Positions 17,352-27,534 of a stretch of DNA of 64,000 bases are shown in pieces. The notes below the pieces were generated by a model, which had not been told where the DNA came from, did no database searches, and was given only the letters and a program-made list of their open reading frames with translations. Each line of letters starts with the position of its first letter. Position 1 is the first letter of the stretch. Source of the stretch: Ureibacillus yapensis (GTDB lineage Bacteria; Bacillota; Bacilli; Bacillales_A; Planococcaceae); assembly GCF_003515775.1 (NCBI RefSeq), contig NZ_QWEI01000001.1, forward strand, positions 600,106 to 664,105, given 5' to 3'. The position numbers and the translations under genes are program-made.

Positions 17352-18701
17352 TTACCCTATAATGACACGCTCTTTTGGATAATGATAAGGTGGTTTATCT
17401 ACCTTTCCTCCAAGCGTGTATAAAAATGAAATGAGTCCTACTCGCCCGATGAACATGAGCAGCATCATAACAAACTTTCCTTCTGTCGATAAATGTTCCG
17501 TAATCCCCAGAGACATTCCAGCCGTTCCGAAAGCCGACGTGATTTCAAAGATAATCTGCGTTGTGGTTGCAGCCGGTTCGGTAATTAACAAAATCATCGT
17601 TGAAATCATTACCATAAAAAATGCCAGTATAATCACAGCATAGGATCTGTAAATATCGATCAAATAAATTTCCCGGCCAAATAACTGGATATCTGTACGG
17701 CCATTCGCAAAGTTATACATGAACAAAATCGCCAACGCAAAAGTTGTGGTACGGATACCGCCTCCAACGGAACTTGGCGAAGAACCTATAAACATTAGAA
17801 AGCTCAAGAAAATGTCTGTTGCTTCGCTGAACAAAGTCACATCGAATGTCGTCATTCCTCCCGATCTTGCGGAAATCGAGTGAAACATGGCGGTAAATAA
17901 TTTCTCATGCCAAACCATCCCCCGAAAAGACTGGAACGATTCTATGAGCAAAATAACGAGTGTTCCGACAACAAATAATATACCATATGTGGCTGTTGTT
18001 ATTTTGGTGAACAGACTAAAACGAAACGCAGGATTTTTCCGAAATAGAAAATTCTTCACCTCAATCAGTACCGGAAACCCGATTGCTCCAAGTACAATCA
18101 AAATCATCGTAATAAACTGTAGAAAATAATCTTGATGGTATGGAATCAAACTATTTCCTGTTATATCGAACCCGCCATTTGTAGTTGACGAGATGGCATG
18201 GAAAATTCCATGGCGAATCGCTTCTCCCCATGTATCAAAATACTGGCGGAAATGAATTGAAAGAATGAAAGCGCCAGTTGCTTCAATTATTAAAAGAATT
18301 TTTACAATTTGTTTTAACAAAAGTACCACGCCGGATAAATTGTACTGATTATAGTCAATCATAATCAGCTGTCTTTCACGCATTCCGATTCTTTTCCCCA
18401 TAATGATCCAGATAAATGTACCCAATGACATAATACCGATTGCACCAAGTTGAAGAATGATCAACAATATGACCTTTCCAAAAGGAGAAAAGGTATCGGA
18501 TATATCAAATACAGTCAATCCAGTAACACTTACTGCACTTACTGCAGTAAATAAACTATCAACGAGCGATACTTCAACCCCTTCTTTATATACAGCAGGT
18601 ATTCGCAATAAAACAAATGAACCTGCAATTGCAATAAAATAATAACTTACCAATAACTGAAATGGTGTAGCAATTCTTGTTCGTCTTGGTCGTTTCGGCA
18701 C
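17352..18701 (-). CDS. ktrD: Ktr-type potassium uptake channel subunit (KtrB/KtrD)
   Basis: 449 residues, the size of B. subtilis KtrD/KtrB. The four pore-loop filter segments of the Trk/Ktr/HKT superfamily are visible: SVTGLT, STTNGGF, ARSGGM and GTAGM, each with the conserved glycine for K+ selectivity. The channel normally pairs with a cytosolic RCK subunit (KtrA/KtrC) that is not in this window, as is usual for ktrD. Membrane protein with four M1-P-M2 repeats. KtrD rather than KtrB is inferred from the absence of a neighbouring ktrA and from the kinE-like neighbour. Confidence 0.85.
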   Translation of the reverse strand: MPKRPRRTRIATPFQLLVSYYFIAIAGSFVLLRIPAVYKEGVEVSLVDSLFTAVSAVSVTGLTVFDISDTFSPFGKVILLIILQLGAIGIMSLGTFIWIIMGKRIGMRERQLIMIDYNQYNLSGVVLLLKQIVKILLIIEATGAFILSIHFRQYFDTWGEAIRHGIFHAISSTTNGGFDITGNSLIPYHQDYFLQFITMILIVLGAIGFPVLIEVKNFLFRKNPAFRFSLFTKITTATYGILFVVGTLVILLIESFQSFRGMVWHEKLFTAMFHSISARSGGMTTFDVTLFSEATDIFLSFLMFIGSSPSSVGGGIRTTTFALAILFMYNFANGRTDIQLFGREIYLIDIYRSYAVIILAFFMVMISTMILLITEPAATTTQIIFEITSAFGTAGMSLGITEHLSTEGKFVMMLLMFIGRVGLISFLYTLGGKVDKPPYHYPKERVIIG

Positions 18702-18802
18702 TTCATTCGCCTCTTTTGCTTATTTGTTCTAGTGAACCAATTATAATGGAAAATGAATAATAAAGAAAAGAGGAACAGCAAAAACTGTTCCCCTCTTCAT
18801 TG

Positions 18803-19576
18803 CTATTGATGTGGTTCGTGCTTTTTCTTTTTGGCCACACTTGTAAACCATCCGCCAAGTGCAATCAGCAATAATACACCCCAGAAGATCAATTCCCACG
18901 TTGTTGAATGAGGGAAGTCATGTGGCAGTACTCCAACTTTATTATGGGATAATGTTAACACCACTAACTTCACACCAACCCAACCAACAATTAGGAAGGC
19001 TGCTGTTTCTAGATCCGGGTAATCGTTTAACACTTTTACAAACCATTGAGCGGCAAAACGCATTAAAATCATACCAATGATACCGCCGAAGAACATGACA
19101 CCGAATTGTCCGGCATTGATGCCGCCAATATGGAAATTACCGACTTCCGGCAACGTAACGGCAATCGCAACAGCCGCCAACATTGAATCTACCGCGAAAG
19201 CAATGTCTGCCAATTCAACTTTTGCCACAGTAGGCCAGAACCCTTTTCCTTTCTTCGAATGCTCTTCAATCCCGTCATCATCTTCCTCTTCTTTCTTGAA
19301 TTTCTGATCATAGATGTTCTTGATGGAGATGAATAAAAGATAAGCTGCACCAATTGCTTGAATTTGCCAGTAATTCACTAATATTGTGATTAAGAATAGA
19401 GCTACGAAACGGAATATAAAAGCCCCCAGTAATCCATAAAACAGCGCTTTTTTCTGTTGCTCCTGAGGCAGGTGCTTAACCATGACCGCCATTACAACTG
19501 CGTTATCGGCGGCCAGTAACCCTTCTAGTACAATGAGTACCAAAAGCACCCAAGCATACTCTAAAAATATCTCCAC
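18803..19576 (-). CDS. TerC-family membrane protein (YkoY-like, Mn2+ export)
   Basis: 257 residues, seven or more membrane segments. TerC signatures: EGLLAADNAVVMAVMV near the N-terminus and ELADIAFAVDSMLAAVAIA in the middle, each with the intramembrane acidic residues of the family; a charged loop (EEEDDDGIEE) separates the halves. The start was set at GTG 19574-19576 because AAGGAGG lies 8 nt upstream; an upstream TTG at 19609 is unsupported. A yybP-ykoY riboswitch lies in its leader, which identifies manganese as the regulating ion; family members export Mn2+ to protect the cell and metallate secreted enzymes. Confidence 0.9.
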   Translation of the reverse strand: MEIFLEYAWVLLVLIVLEGLLAADNAVVMAVMVKHLPQEQQKKALFYGLLGAFIFRFVALFLITILVNYWQIQAIGAAYLLFISIKNIYDQKFKKEEEDDDGIEEHSKKGKGFWPTVAKVELADIAFAVDSMLAAVAIAVTLPEVGNFHIGGINAGQFGVMFFGGIIGMILMRFAAQWFVKVLNDYPDLETAAFLIVGWVGVKLVVLTLSHNKVGVLPHDFPHSTTWELIFWGVLLLIALGGWFTSVAKKKKHEPHQ

Positions 19577-19663
19577 GTCATCTTCCTCCTTATTGATTGT
19601 TTTACCCAAATCGAGATGTTTTTAATAAATAAATGCCACTAAATATCCATTGCCATTTTTGGG

Positions 19664-19826
19664 CAAAAAGAAAAGACCCATGCCTAAAAATAGGCAAAGG
19701 TCTTGCTAAGCAATAGGAATGATTTTCAAGTTTCATTTGCTATGCTTCCACACCCGATGGTTTTATCCATGTAATGACGACTGTGAAGTAAGTATTTAAA
19801 TACTTATAGCTACTCCCCTTTGACAA
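19664..19826 (-). promoter_or_regulatory. yybP-ykoY (Mn2+) riboswitch with terminator
   Basis: The minus-strand leader contains the class hallmarks: AAAGGGGAGTAGC at the 5' side (about 19807-19822) and CAGTCGTCATTACATGG in the centre, ending in a hairpin AAGACC.TTTGCC/GGCATGGGTCTT (19673-19704) with a TTTTCTTTTT tail that acts as the intrinsic terminator. The TerC start lies about 90 nt downstream. Mn2+ binding is expected to prevent termination. Boundaries are approximate. Confidence 0.88.
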
Positions 19827-19910
19827 AAGCCAAATGGATATTTAATTTTTATTCCATATTATTATACCATAGCAAAATTCATTTGCAATAAATTATTTCC
19901 ATGGGAATTT

Positions 19911-21488
19911 TTATAACAAACTATAAAGTTTAATGTGTTCATTTTTCTCGGAGAACCAGCGCATGGCGAATTCATTTTCGAATAAAAACACCAGGTTATC
20001 ATAACGGTCTTTCACCAAAGTTGAACGTGATGAAGACATCGATTCTTTTACGTCCTCTTCGTTTTCAATCCAGCGGGCAATTTTCGTGCCAATGGGCTGC
20101 ATTTGAACTTCTACATTATATTCATTTTTCATGCGGTGCTCAAACACTTCGAATTGAAGCTGACCAACAGCCCCCAGCATAACCTCTTCAGTATGAAGGG
20201 TTTTGTAATACTGGATTGCTCCTTCTTGAACCAATTGTAAAATCCCTTTATGGAATTGTTTTGATTTCATGACGTTTTTCGCCGATACACGAACAAATAT
20301 TTCCGGAGTAAATTGCGGCAGCTTTTCAAATTGGAATGTTTTCTTTCCGCCAACAATTGTATCGCCAATTTGATAAGTACCGGTATCGTAAAGGCCGATA
20401 ATATCTCCGGCTACAGCTTCATCGACCGTTTCACGATCATCCGCCAGAAATTGGGTTGACTGCGTTACTTTAAAGGATTTGTTGGTACGCGCAAGTGTGA
20501 TATTCATCCCGCGTTCGAATTTTCCAGATACAATCCGAACAAATGCGATTCTGTCGCGATGGGCAGGGTTCATGTTTGCTTGAATTTTAAAGATAAACCC
20601 GGCCAAATCTTTATGCTCTACCGGATCGATGTATTGCTCATCTTCCGTTAAACGAGGTTGAGGGGCCGGAGCAAATTTTAGATACGTTTCCAGGAATGTT
20701 TGTACACCAAAGTTCGTTAAGGCCGAACCGAAGAATACCGGCGTTAATTCCCCGCGGCGAATCTTGTCTTCCGAAAAGTCATTTCCCGCTTCGTTTAAAA
20801 GCAAAATATCGTCCATTGCTTGCGTATAATAGGAAGTTACTTTCATTGGATGGTCAATGGCTAATTCCCCATCTTCATCAATCGGTAAAAAACGTTCTTC
20901 TTCTTCTGTGCGGAATTGTTCGATTCGTTTATTGTAACGATCATAAATCCCTAAAAATTCTTTCCCCATCCCAATCGGCCAGTTCATCGGATAAGCATTG
21001 ATGCCAAGCACTTCTTCCAGTTCTTCGATTAACTCGAGAGGTTCCTTCCCTTGGCGATCCAGCTTGTTGATAAATGTAAAAATCGGAATACCGCGCATGC
21101 GGCAAACTTTGAACAATTTTAAAGTTTGGGCCTCGATCCCTTTTGCTGCGTCAACAACCATCACGGCACTATCTACGGCCATTAACGTACGGTACGTATC
21201 TTCCGAGAAATCTTGGTGACCCGGGGTATCTAGAATATTGACACGGAAGCCATGATAGTCAAATTGCATGACGGACGAAGTAACGGAAATACCGCGTTGT
21301 TTTTCGATTTCCATCCAGTCCGAGGTCGCAAACTTGCCTGATTTCTTCCCTTTTACCGTACCGGCATCACGGATGGCACCGCCAAATAATAGCAATTTTT
21401 CTGTAATCGTTGTTTTACCGGCATCCGGGTGAGAGATGATGGCAAATGTACGACGAGATAATATATCTTGTTCCAATTTTGAAGTCAT
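19911..21488 (-). CDS. prfC: Peptide chain release factor 3
   Basis: 525 residues, the normal length of RF3, the GTPase that recycles RF1/RF2 from the ribosome after peptide release. GTPase motifs: [15 protein letters not shown] (G1), RGISVTSSV (G2), DTPGHQDF (G3) and FINKLDRQG (G4). The effector region [18 protein letters not shown] and the C-terminal RF3 domain ([21 protein letters not shown]) distinguish it from EF-G and TypA. Single gene, GGAGAC before the ATG. RF3 is absent in B. subtilis, so its presence is a useful lineage marker. Confidence 0.95.
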   Translation of the reverse strand: MTSKLEQDILSRRTFAIISHPDAGKTTITEKLLLFGGAIRDAGTVKGKKSGKFATSDWMEIEKQRGISVTSSVMQFDYHGFRVNILDTPGHQDFSEDTYRTLMAVDSAVMVVDAAKGIEAQTLKLFKVCRMRGIPIFTFINKLDRQGKEPLELIEELEEVLGINAYPMNWPIGMGKEFLGIYDRYNKRIEQFRTEEEERFLPIDEDGELAIDHPMKVTSYYTQAMDDILLLNEAGNDFSEDKIRRGELTPVFFGSALTNFGVQTFLETYLKFAPAPQPRLTEDEQYIDPVEHKDLAGFIFKIQANMNPAHRDRIAFVRIVSGKFERGMNITLARTNKSFKVTQSTQFLADDRETVDEAVAGDIIGLYDTGTYQIGDTIVGGKKTFQFEKLPQFTPEIFVRVSAKNVMKSKQFHKGILQLVQEGAIQYYKTLHTEEVMLGAVGQLQFEVFEHRMKNEYNVEVQMQPIGTKIARWIENEEDVKESMSSSRSTLVKDRYDNLVFLFENEFAMRWFSEKNEHIKLYSLL

Positions 21489-21633
21489 TTTTTCGTCTCC
21501 TTTTTATATCCTTTACCATAATAAAAGAATATCCATTCATAGCACAACTATTTTTAGAAGCCAATTCAATATTGTTTATGTAAAAAAATCCAAGGGAATA
21601 GATTGTTGCGAATTTTTACCTTTCCAGAAAAAC

Positions 21634-21660
21634 ACAACTCGACCAAGATAGTCGAGTTGT
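21634..21660 (-). terminator. Terminator of the M42 peptidase-murE operon
   Basis: ACAACTCGAC/GTCGAGTTGT 10-bp stem followed on the minus strand by GTTTTTC, 24 nt past the murE stop. Confidence 0.8.
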
Positions 21661-21683
21661 TGTCAAATATTTTATGGGTAATA

Positions 21684-23156
21684 TTAAACAAATTTCAAGC
21701 GTCCTGCTTCGATGGCAATTTCCGCATCGCTGTGCGGATACTTTGTGTTTCCGATAATTTGATAATCTTCATGCCCTTTTCCTGCAAAGACAATAATATC
21801 TCCAGGATTCGCTATGGAAATCGCGTGGCGAACCGCTTCAGCACGGTCACCGATGCATGCATAGTTTTCATGAAGCATTCCTTTTTCCAGGTCGCCTGTA
21901 ATGCTATCATATTCCTCAAAACGCGGGTCATCTGTCGTAAGGATCACATAGTCGGCGCGCGATGCTTTTTCAGCCATCGCGGGACGTTTTGATTTATCCC
22001 GGTTGCCGCCTGTACCGATTAAAAAGATTAATTTATTCTCAGGCTTTTTGTACGGCAAAGCTGCGTTAATCGCTTTTTCAATCGCATCAGGCGTATGTGC
22101 GTAATCAATAAAGATTTGCAGGGGCAGGTCCGTATTGACTTTTTCCATTCGCCCTCGTACCGGCGCCAAATCTTCAATTTGTTCGATTATGTCTTCCATT
22201 GAAAATCCTCTGGCATAAAATACGGCCGTTGCTGCGAGCACATTGTATACGTTGAATTCACCCAGCAAATGCATGGATACCGGGAAGATGCCTTCCGGTG
22301 TTATCATGTCGAAAGTGGTAATCCCGTTTTCATAGTTGCAATTTTCTGCCCGGAAAACTGCATCATTTTTTAGTCCGTACGACCAAACAGGATAGGAAGT
22401 CATTTTTTCATACTTCTCAGACCATGGATCGTCCGCATTTAATACGACAAATTTCGGCTTAGTAAAATCTTGTCCCAATTGAGAGAATAATAAGCCTTTG
22501 GCATGTCCGTACTCCTCCATCGTGCCATGGAAATCAAGATGGTCATGCGTCAGGTTCGTGAACACTGCTACATCATAATCAACGCCAGCCAGTCTTCCTA
22601 ACGCCAATCCATGGGACGAAACTTCCATCACCATCGCTCTGCAGCCTTCCATTTTGGCGCGGAATATCATTTGCTGCGTACTTAATACATCATTTGTTGT
22701 ATTGGCCGTTTCATATAAAACACCATTCAGCTCAAATCCGATTGTTCCGGAAAGAGCGGATCTCTCTCCAAACCCTACAAGCATATGATGGATAATACCC
22801 GATACACTCGTTTTACCGTTGGTGCCTGTGACACCAATCATCATCAAGTCATTGGACGGATAATCGAAAAATTTCGAGGCAAGAAGACCCAACACGCGGT
22901 CTGTATCTTTCACAATCACCTGTGCCGCTTCCCCTTCCAATGAAAGCTCGCGATCTGCCACAATGACTGTCGCCCCTGCATCTACCGCTTGCTGCGCAAA
23001 GTCATGCCCATCTACTGTTTCTCCTTTAATGCAGATAAACAAGCTTTTTGGTTGAACACTTCTAGAATCAATCGATATATCTTTTATGGTATTAGGTATT
23101 TGACCAATAATTTGTTTTAATGGAATGACACTTAATAATTCTTCTGTATACATCAT
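21684..23156 (-). CDS. murE: UDP-MurNAc-tripeptide synthetase (MurE family)
   Basis: 490 residues, full-length MurE: substrate domain (DSRSVQPKSLFICIKG), ATP-binding GVTGTNGKTSVSG (111-117), the carbamylated-lysine region and the C-terminal ligase domain (GTGGNRDKSKRP). It adds the third residue to UDP-MurNAc-L-Ala-D-Glu. At residues 409-412 the amino-acid specificity motif reads DDPR; meso-DAP enzymes have DNPR, so a lysine-type substrate is plausible. It is not in a dcw cluster: its start overlaps the stop of the M42 peptidase gene (TAATG), with GGAGG within that gene's end, so the pair is translationally coupled. An ATG at 23154 and one at 23151 are both possible. Confidence 0.92.
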   Translation of the reverse strand: MMYTEELLSVIPLKQIIGQIPNTIKDISIDSRSVQPKSLFICIKGETVDGHDFAQQAVDAGATVIVADRELSLEGEAAQVIVKDTDRVLGLLASKFFDYPSNDLMMIGVTGTNGKTSVSGIIHHMLVGFGERSALSGTIGFELNGVLYETANTTNDVLSTQQMIFRAKMEGCRAMVMEVSSHGLALGRLAGVDYDVAVFTNLTHDHLDFHGTMEEYGHAKGLLFSQLGQDFTKPKFVVLNADDPWSEKYEKMTSYPVWSYGLKNDAVFRAENCNYENGITTFDMITPEGIFPVSMHLLGEFNVYNVLAATAVFYARGFSMEDIIEQIEDLAPVRGRMEKVNTDLPLQIFIDYAHTPDAIEKAINAALPYKKPENKLIFLIGTGGNRDKSKRPAMAEKASRADYVILTTDDPRFEEYDSITGDLEKGMLHENYACIGDRAEAVRHAISIANPGDIIVFAGKGHEDYQIIGNTKYPHSDAEIAIEAGRLKFV

Positions 23157-24214
23157 TATTCCTCCGAATCCATACTTGACGTTACATAAGCGTATAACAA
23201 CTGTGCTGTCGCATTTAGTGAATCTACATGCGTACGTTCATAAGCATGTGAAGCCTCAATTCCTGGACCGAATAATGCATGTTTCACATCAAAACCTGCC
23301 CGAATGGCTGCAGAAACATCTGAACTATAGTTTGGATAGATATCAAGTTTATAATCAATCCCATACTGTTTTGCCAGCTTCACAAGGTGTCTTGTTAAAT
23401 TGTAATGATACGGACCACTAGAATCTTTCGCACAAATTGAAACGGTAAACTCATCCGAGTTTTGCCCATCTCCAATTGCCCCCATATCCACAGCAATATA
23501 CTCCACTACCTCTTCGGGGATATTGGAGTTGCCGCCATAGCCGATTTCTTCATTGTTTGAAATATAGAAATGTGTGGTATTTGGTAATGCAATGTTGTTC
23601 TCTTTAATGGTTTTGAGCATTTGCAAGAGTAAGGCGGTGCTGGCTTTATCATCTAGATGTCTGGACTTGATAAAACCGGAGTCCGTTGCTTCAAAACGTG
23701 GATCAAAGGATACAAAATCGCCTACTTCTATCCCGATATTTCGAACATCTTGTGCACTCGAACATTTTTCATCAATCCGGACTTCAATATGGTTTTCGTC
23801 TCTTTTGATCGTATCTGGCTGGTTATAAACATGAACCGTGGTTTCATGAAGTAAAATGGTGCCTCGAATTTTTTGGCCATCTGCCGTATGAATCGTGCAA
23901 TACTCCCCTTCTACTGCATTCCACTTAAACCCGCCAATCATTGATAATTTTAAACGGCCGCTCGCCTTGATTTCTTTCACCATTGCGCCCAAAGTATCCG
24001 TGTGTGCGGTTAAAAGGCGATGCGCGCTGCCATTCTGGCCGTCCACTTTGGCAATAATGGCACCTTTATGTGTTTTTTTATAGGCAATGCCCAAGTTATG
24101 TAAATACGCTCCGATAAACTCCATAATCTGATTTGTATAACCTGAAGGACTTGGAATGTTTACGAGTTGGCGCAATAAATCCACTGTACTTTTTTCATCA
24201 AAAATCATCTTCAT
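23156..24214 (-). CDS. M42-family metallo-aminopeptidase
   Basis: 352 residues. The M42 metal ligands and catalytic residues are visible in order: AHTDTLGAMV (His, Asp), RHLDDKAST (bridging Asp), NNEEIGYGGN (catalytic Glu pair), VDMG and a C-terminal His in GIEASHAYERTH. These tetrahedral aminopeptidases trim peptides in the cytoplasm (glutamyl aminopeptidase/FrvX/YsdC group). The start at 24212-24214 was preferred because GGAGGG lies 7 nt upstream; the frame extends 13 codons further without a site. First gene of an operon with murE. Confidence 0.88.
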   Translation of the reverse strand: MKMIFDEKSTVDLLRQLVNIPSPSGYTNQIMEFIGAYLHNLGIAYKKTHKGAIIAKVDGQNGSAHRLLTAHTDTLGAMVKEIKASGRLKLSMIGGFKWNAVEGEYCTIHTADGQKIRGTILLHETTVHVYNQPDTIKRDENHIEVRIDEKCSSAQDVRNIGIEVGDFVSFDPRFEATDSGFIKSRHLDDKASTALLLQMLKTIKENNIALPNTTHFYISNNEEIGYGGNSNIPEEVVEYIAVDMGAIGDGQNSDEFTVSICAKDSSGPYHYNLTRHLVKLAKQYGIDYKLDIYPNYSSDVSAAIRAGFDVKHALFGPGIEASHAYERTHVDSLNATAQLLYAYVTSSMDSEE

Positions 24215-24431
24215 GAGAAAGCCCTCCAAGATTAAATAATATAATGATATCAAAATTCGCTAAATATCGACAGTCTTTTCGATAAGTTATTCAAAAATTT
24301 TATGATTGCATGAAATAAGTATGTATTTTCCAACTATCTCCAGGCTGGAAGTAATCAAGAAATCTTCCAAAAAAGCCTGCATTTCTTCCTTTCCCGGTAG
24401 ATGAGAAGCAAGAGATTAGTTAACGGCATCT

Positions 24432-25841
24432 TTAATTCAGCATCGTTCTTACAAGTTTTACTTTTTGCTTATATGGGGGAAATAATAAATTATTTGCAAA
24501 TTTAGATGAGCGTTTCATGATGGATTTGGGATGAGTAAAGTTTTCGAAACTTGCTTTCCCATGATATGCATTTACACCTGATGGACCGACCCCTCCAAAA
24601 GGCAAGTACGGATTGGCCACATGTGTTAGTGTATCATTTATGCACCCTCCGCCAAACGGCAGTTGCTCAAGAAACATATCAATGGCTTTTTCATGTTCCG
24701 AAAAGAAATAGGCCGCCAAAGGTTTTGGTAGCTTTTGTATTTTATATAATGCATATTTTAAATTATCGTATTTCATAATAGGAAGGATCGGACCGAAAAT
24801 TTCATCTTCCATAATTGGATGATCCCAATCGATATTTTCCAGCAAAGTAGGCTCTATATAAAGATCCGATGCATCCAAACGGCCGCCAAAGGTTATATTT
24901 TCTTTTCCTGCCTGCAGCAACTGTTGAAGCCGATTGAATTGGCGCATGTTGATAATACGGCCGTAATCCCCGCTTTTTTGTGCATCTTGGCCATAAAAGT
25001 CGACAATGGACTTCTTTAATTGTTGAATGAATTTCTCGTAAATCGAAGAATGGACCAATAAATAATCAGGTGCCACGCAAGTTTGTCCTGTATTATTGAA
25101 CTTTCCCCATACAATCCGTTTGGCTGCAACAGAAAGATTGGCGGTTTGGTCGACAATTGCAGGGCTTTTTCCGCCAAGCTCCAAAGTGATTGGCGTTAGC
25201 CTTTCAGCAGCCGCGCGCATAACGATCTTCCCCACTGCCACACTGCCAGTAAAGAAAATAGTATCGAATGAAGCGTGGATCAGATGTGTTACTTCTTCTT
25301 TCTCTCCTTCAACTACTTTCACAAAAGAAGCATCGAAGGTTTCTTCCAATATTTTTTTCGTAACCTCCGCCGTATGCACTGCAGACTCAGAAGGTTTTAC
25401 AATGGCCGTGTTCCCGGCTATGATTGCCCCGATTAAAGGCTCCATTACGAGTTGGAAAGGGTAATTGAACGGCCCTATAATTAATGCAACGCCATAAGGT
25501 TCCCTCACTATAAAACTCTTGGCAGGCTGAAAATGAATCGGTGTTTTTACGTGCAACGGTTTTACCCATTCCTCAACATGTTTCACCATATAATCTATAC
25601 TATCCAGGACAATGCCGATTTCATTCGAGTACGCTTCAAATTCACTTTTTCGCAAGTCCAGGTTTAACGCATGCAATAGTTCTTTTTCATATTCCTTGAT
25701 TTTATCTTTTAGCTTCAACAATTGATTTTTTCGGAATTCTATATTTTTTGTATGACCGGTTAAAAAAAAATTTTTTTGCTCTTCTATCATGTTTTCAACA
25801 TCTTGAGCTGTATATCTTGCCACCTTCATCCCTCGCTTCAT
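24432..25841 (-). CDS. Aldehyde dehydrogenase (ALDH3-like, YwdH type)
   Basis: About 469 residues, the short class-3 ALDH length. Motifs: LIIGPFNYPFQLVMEPLIGA (coenzyme fold), FTGSVAVGKIV, catalytic Glu in LELGGKSP and catalytic Cys in NNTGQTCVAPDY. Oxidises fatty or aromatic aldehydes with NAD(P). Start uncertain: ATG at 25841, ATG at 25829, or GTG at 25823, the last best spaced from GCGAGGG. Stand-alone; possibly detoxifies lipid aldehydes, an inference from the class. Confidence 0.88.
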   Translation of the reverse strand: MKRGMKVARYTAQDVENMIEEQKNFFLTGHTKNIEFRKNQLLKLKDKIKEYEKELLHALNLDLRKSEFEAYSNEIGIVLDSIDYMVKHVEEWVKPLHVKTPIHFQPAKSFIVREPYGVALIIGPFNYPFQLVMEPLIGAIIAGNTAIVKPSESAVHTAEVTKKILEETFDASFVKVVEGEKEEVTHLIHASFDTIFFTGSVAVGKIVMRAAAERLTPITLELGGKSPAIVDQTANLSVAAKRIVWGKFNNTGQTCVAPDYLLVHSSIYEKFIQQLKKSIVDFYGQDAQKSGDYGRIINMRQFNRLQQLLQAGKENITFGGRLDASDLYIEPTLLENIDWDHPIMEDEIFGPILPIMKYDNLKYALYKIQKLPKPLAAYFFSEHEKAIDMFLEQLPFGGGCINDTLTHVANPYLPFGGVGPSGVNAYHGKASFENFTHPKSIMKRSSKFANNLLFPPYKQKVKLVRTMLN

Positions 25842-25984
25842 ACATAATTCGTTTTATATTGCCCATAATAATTATGTACAATTTACTACAATTTGTCGTG
25901 TAATTCCTTCTAGAAAGGGAAAAGTAATTGAAAGTAACATCTCCTATTTGGAAGGTAAAGGACAGAAAAAGGAGGCAATTTTCT

Positions 25985-26146
25985 ATGATATCTACTGATA
26001 CTTGGTGGGAGAAAATTTTTTCGGGAGCTTTAGCTATTGGCTTAAATGGAGAAAGAGTACATCAATTAGAGGACGAGTCTTTTTTATTCCTAAAAGAAGA
26101 GGAAGAAGAATTGCCACAGGAATTTGACCAGCAGAGTGATTTTTAA
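25985..26146 (+). CDS. Small acidic protein, unknown
   Basis: 53 residues from an ATG at 25985 with AAGGAGG 8 nt before it, so translation is well supported; an upstream in-frame start at 25928 lacks a site. N-terminal half amphipathic (TWWEKIFSGALAIGLNG), C-terminal half strongly acidic (KEEEEELPQEFDQQ). A terminator follows at 26189. No family recognised. Confidence 0.65.
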   Translation: MISTDTWWEKIFSGALAIGLNGERVHQLEDESFLFLKEEEEELPQEFDQQSDF

Positions 26147-26188
26147 ACTTTAACTTTTTCGAAAATAAAAAATTGAATTTGTAAAAGC

Positions 26189-26231
26189 AAAAAGACGTGT
26201 CTTACATTAGCGCTAAGGACACGTCTTTTTT
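26189..26231. terminator. Bidirectional terminator
   Basis: AAAAAGACGTGTC/GACACGTCTTTTT 13-bp stem; T-rich on both strands. It serves the small plus-strand gene and the convergent M20 gene. Confidence 0.85.
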
Positions 26232-26278
26232 CTGCGTTCTACTTACTCCAACCAATGAACCCTATCCCAAAATTTCTC

Positions 26279-27475
26279 TTAACCTTCGCTGCCATCACAA
26301 TAGGAAGCCACAACAGCAGCCATTGCTTTGGCGCAGATGATCAGGCTTTTTTCATTAATATCAAATTTAGGATGATGATGAGGATAGGCCTCCCCGGACT
26401 CAGGCTGTGCACCTACATAGAAAAAGCAGCCAGGTACTTTCTCTAGATAGTAAGCAAAATCTTCCGAAGGCGGCTGCGGAGGAGTTTCCAATATTGCCTC
26501 CACTTCCGGAATAGGTGCTTGCTCCAGTGCTTGCAGTACCTGTTCCGTCACTTCGGGATCATTGTACAGGACAGGATAGTCGTTTTTGTATTCAAGATTA
26601 CAATTCACTTTATAGGATTTTTCCAATCCTTCCGTAAAAGTGCGTACTTCGGATTCCACGATTTCCCGCGTTTCCGGGGACATTGTACGAACATCCCCTT
26701 CAATCGTAACTGCATCTTTAATCACATTAAAGGTCCCTTTTCCGTCAAAATTCCCGATGGTAACCGAGGCCATATCAAATGGGTTGATTCGGCGGCTCAC
26801 GATGGTTTGTATATTCATCACAAATGAACTTGCGGCAACGATTGCATCATTTGCCAAATGAGGGGAGGATCCATGCCCGCCGCTTCCTTGAACGACCAAT
26901 TTAAAGTAGGATCTCCCTGTTTGGGTATTCCCGCTTCTGTAAAAAATATGGCCTGTTTTCATATTGCTCATCACATGAATGCCGATGATGGCATCCACAT
27001 CATCAAGGACACCTGCTTTAATCATCCCGATTGCCCCGCCTGGCGGAGCCTCTTCCGCAGGCTGGTGGATGATTCGGATTGTCCCTTTTAACTCATTTTT
27101 ATATTCCGCCAAAGTTTCTGCCAAAACCAACATGTATGCTGTATGGCCATCATGGCCACAAGCATGCATAACGCCTTCATTTTTCGAAGCGAAGGGCAGT
27201 CCCGTTTCCTCCTTGATCGGCAAGGCGTCGAAATCGGCACGAATCGCAATCGTTTTTCCCGGCTTGGAACCTTTAATCGTTACAACCACACCACGTTCGC
27301 CGCCAAAATTCGTTTCAACCGAATCGACCGGTACATTTTTATAGAAATCGCTAATATACTTTGCCGTCTCTTCTTCCTGAAAAGAAAGCTCCGGGTGTGC
27401 ATGCAAATAACGGCGAATCTCTATTATGTGTTCCTTTTTTTCATCCAATTTTTTTATTAATTCATCGACTAGCAT
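26279..27475 (-). CDS. M20-family amidohydrolase/carboxypeptidase
   Basis: 398 residues of the M20D group (N-acyl-amino-acid amidohydrolase/HipO/YxeP). Metal ligands: MHACGHDGHTAYML (Cys and His), HQPAEEAPPGG (Glu pair), IGIHVMSNM (His) and the C-terminal HHHPKFDINE (His). The catalytic site sits between the two domains. It hydrolyses an N-acylated amino acid or related amide; substrate unknown. The start at 27473-27475 was selected by AAGGGGAT upstream. It is 59 nt downstream of an ACS-family transporter gene, and the two form an operon facing a PucR-type regulator, suggesting uptake and hydrolysis of one specific compound. Confidence 0.88.
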   Translation of the reverse strand: MLVDELIKKLDEKKEHIIEIRRYLHAHPELSFQEEETAKYISDFYKNVPVDSVETNFGGERGVVVTIKGSKPGKTIAIRADFDALPIKEETGLPFASKNEGVMHACGHDGHTAYMLVLAETLAEYKNELKGTIRIIHQPAEEAPPGGAIGMIKAGVLDDVDAIIGIHVMSNMKTGHIFYRSGNTQTGRSYFKLVVQGSGGHGSSPHLANDAIVAASSFVMNIQTIVSRRINPFDMASVTIGNFDGKGTFNVIKDAVTIEGDVRTMSPETREIVESEVRTFTEGLEKSYKVNCNLEYKNDYPVLYNDPEVTEQVLQALEQAPIPEVEAILETPPQPPSEDFAYYLEKVPGCFFYVGAQPESGEAYPHHHPKFDINEKSLIICAKAMAAVVASYCDGSEG

Positions 27476-27534
27476 TTCAAATCCCCTTTTCACTATGGTA
27501 ATCGTGGAAATAGCATACAATTTGCCATAACTAT

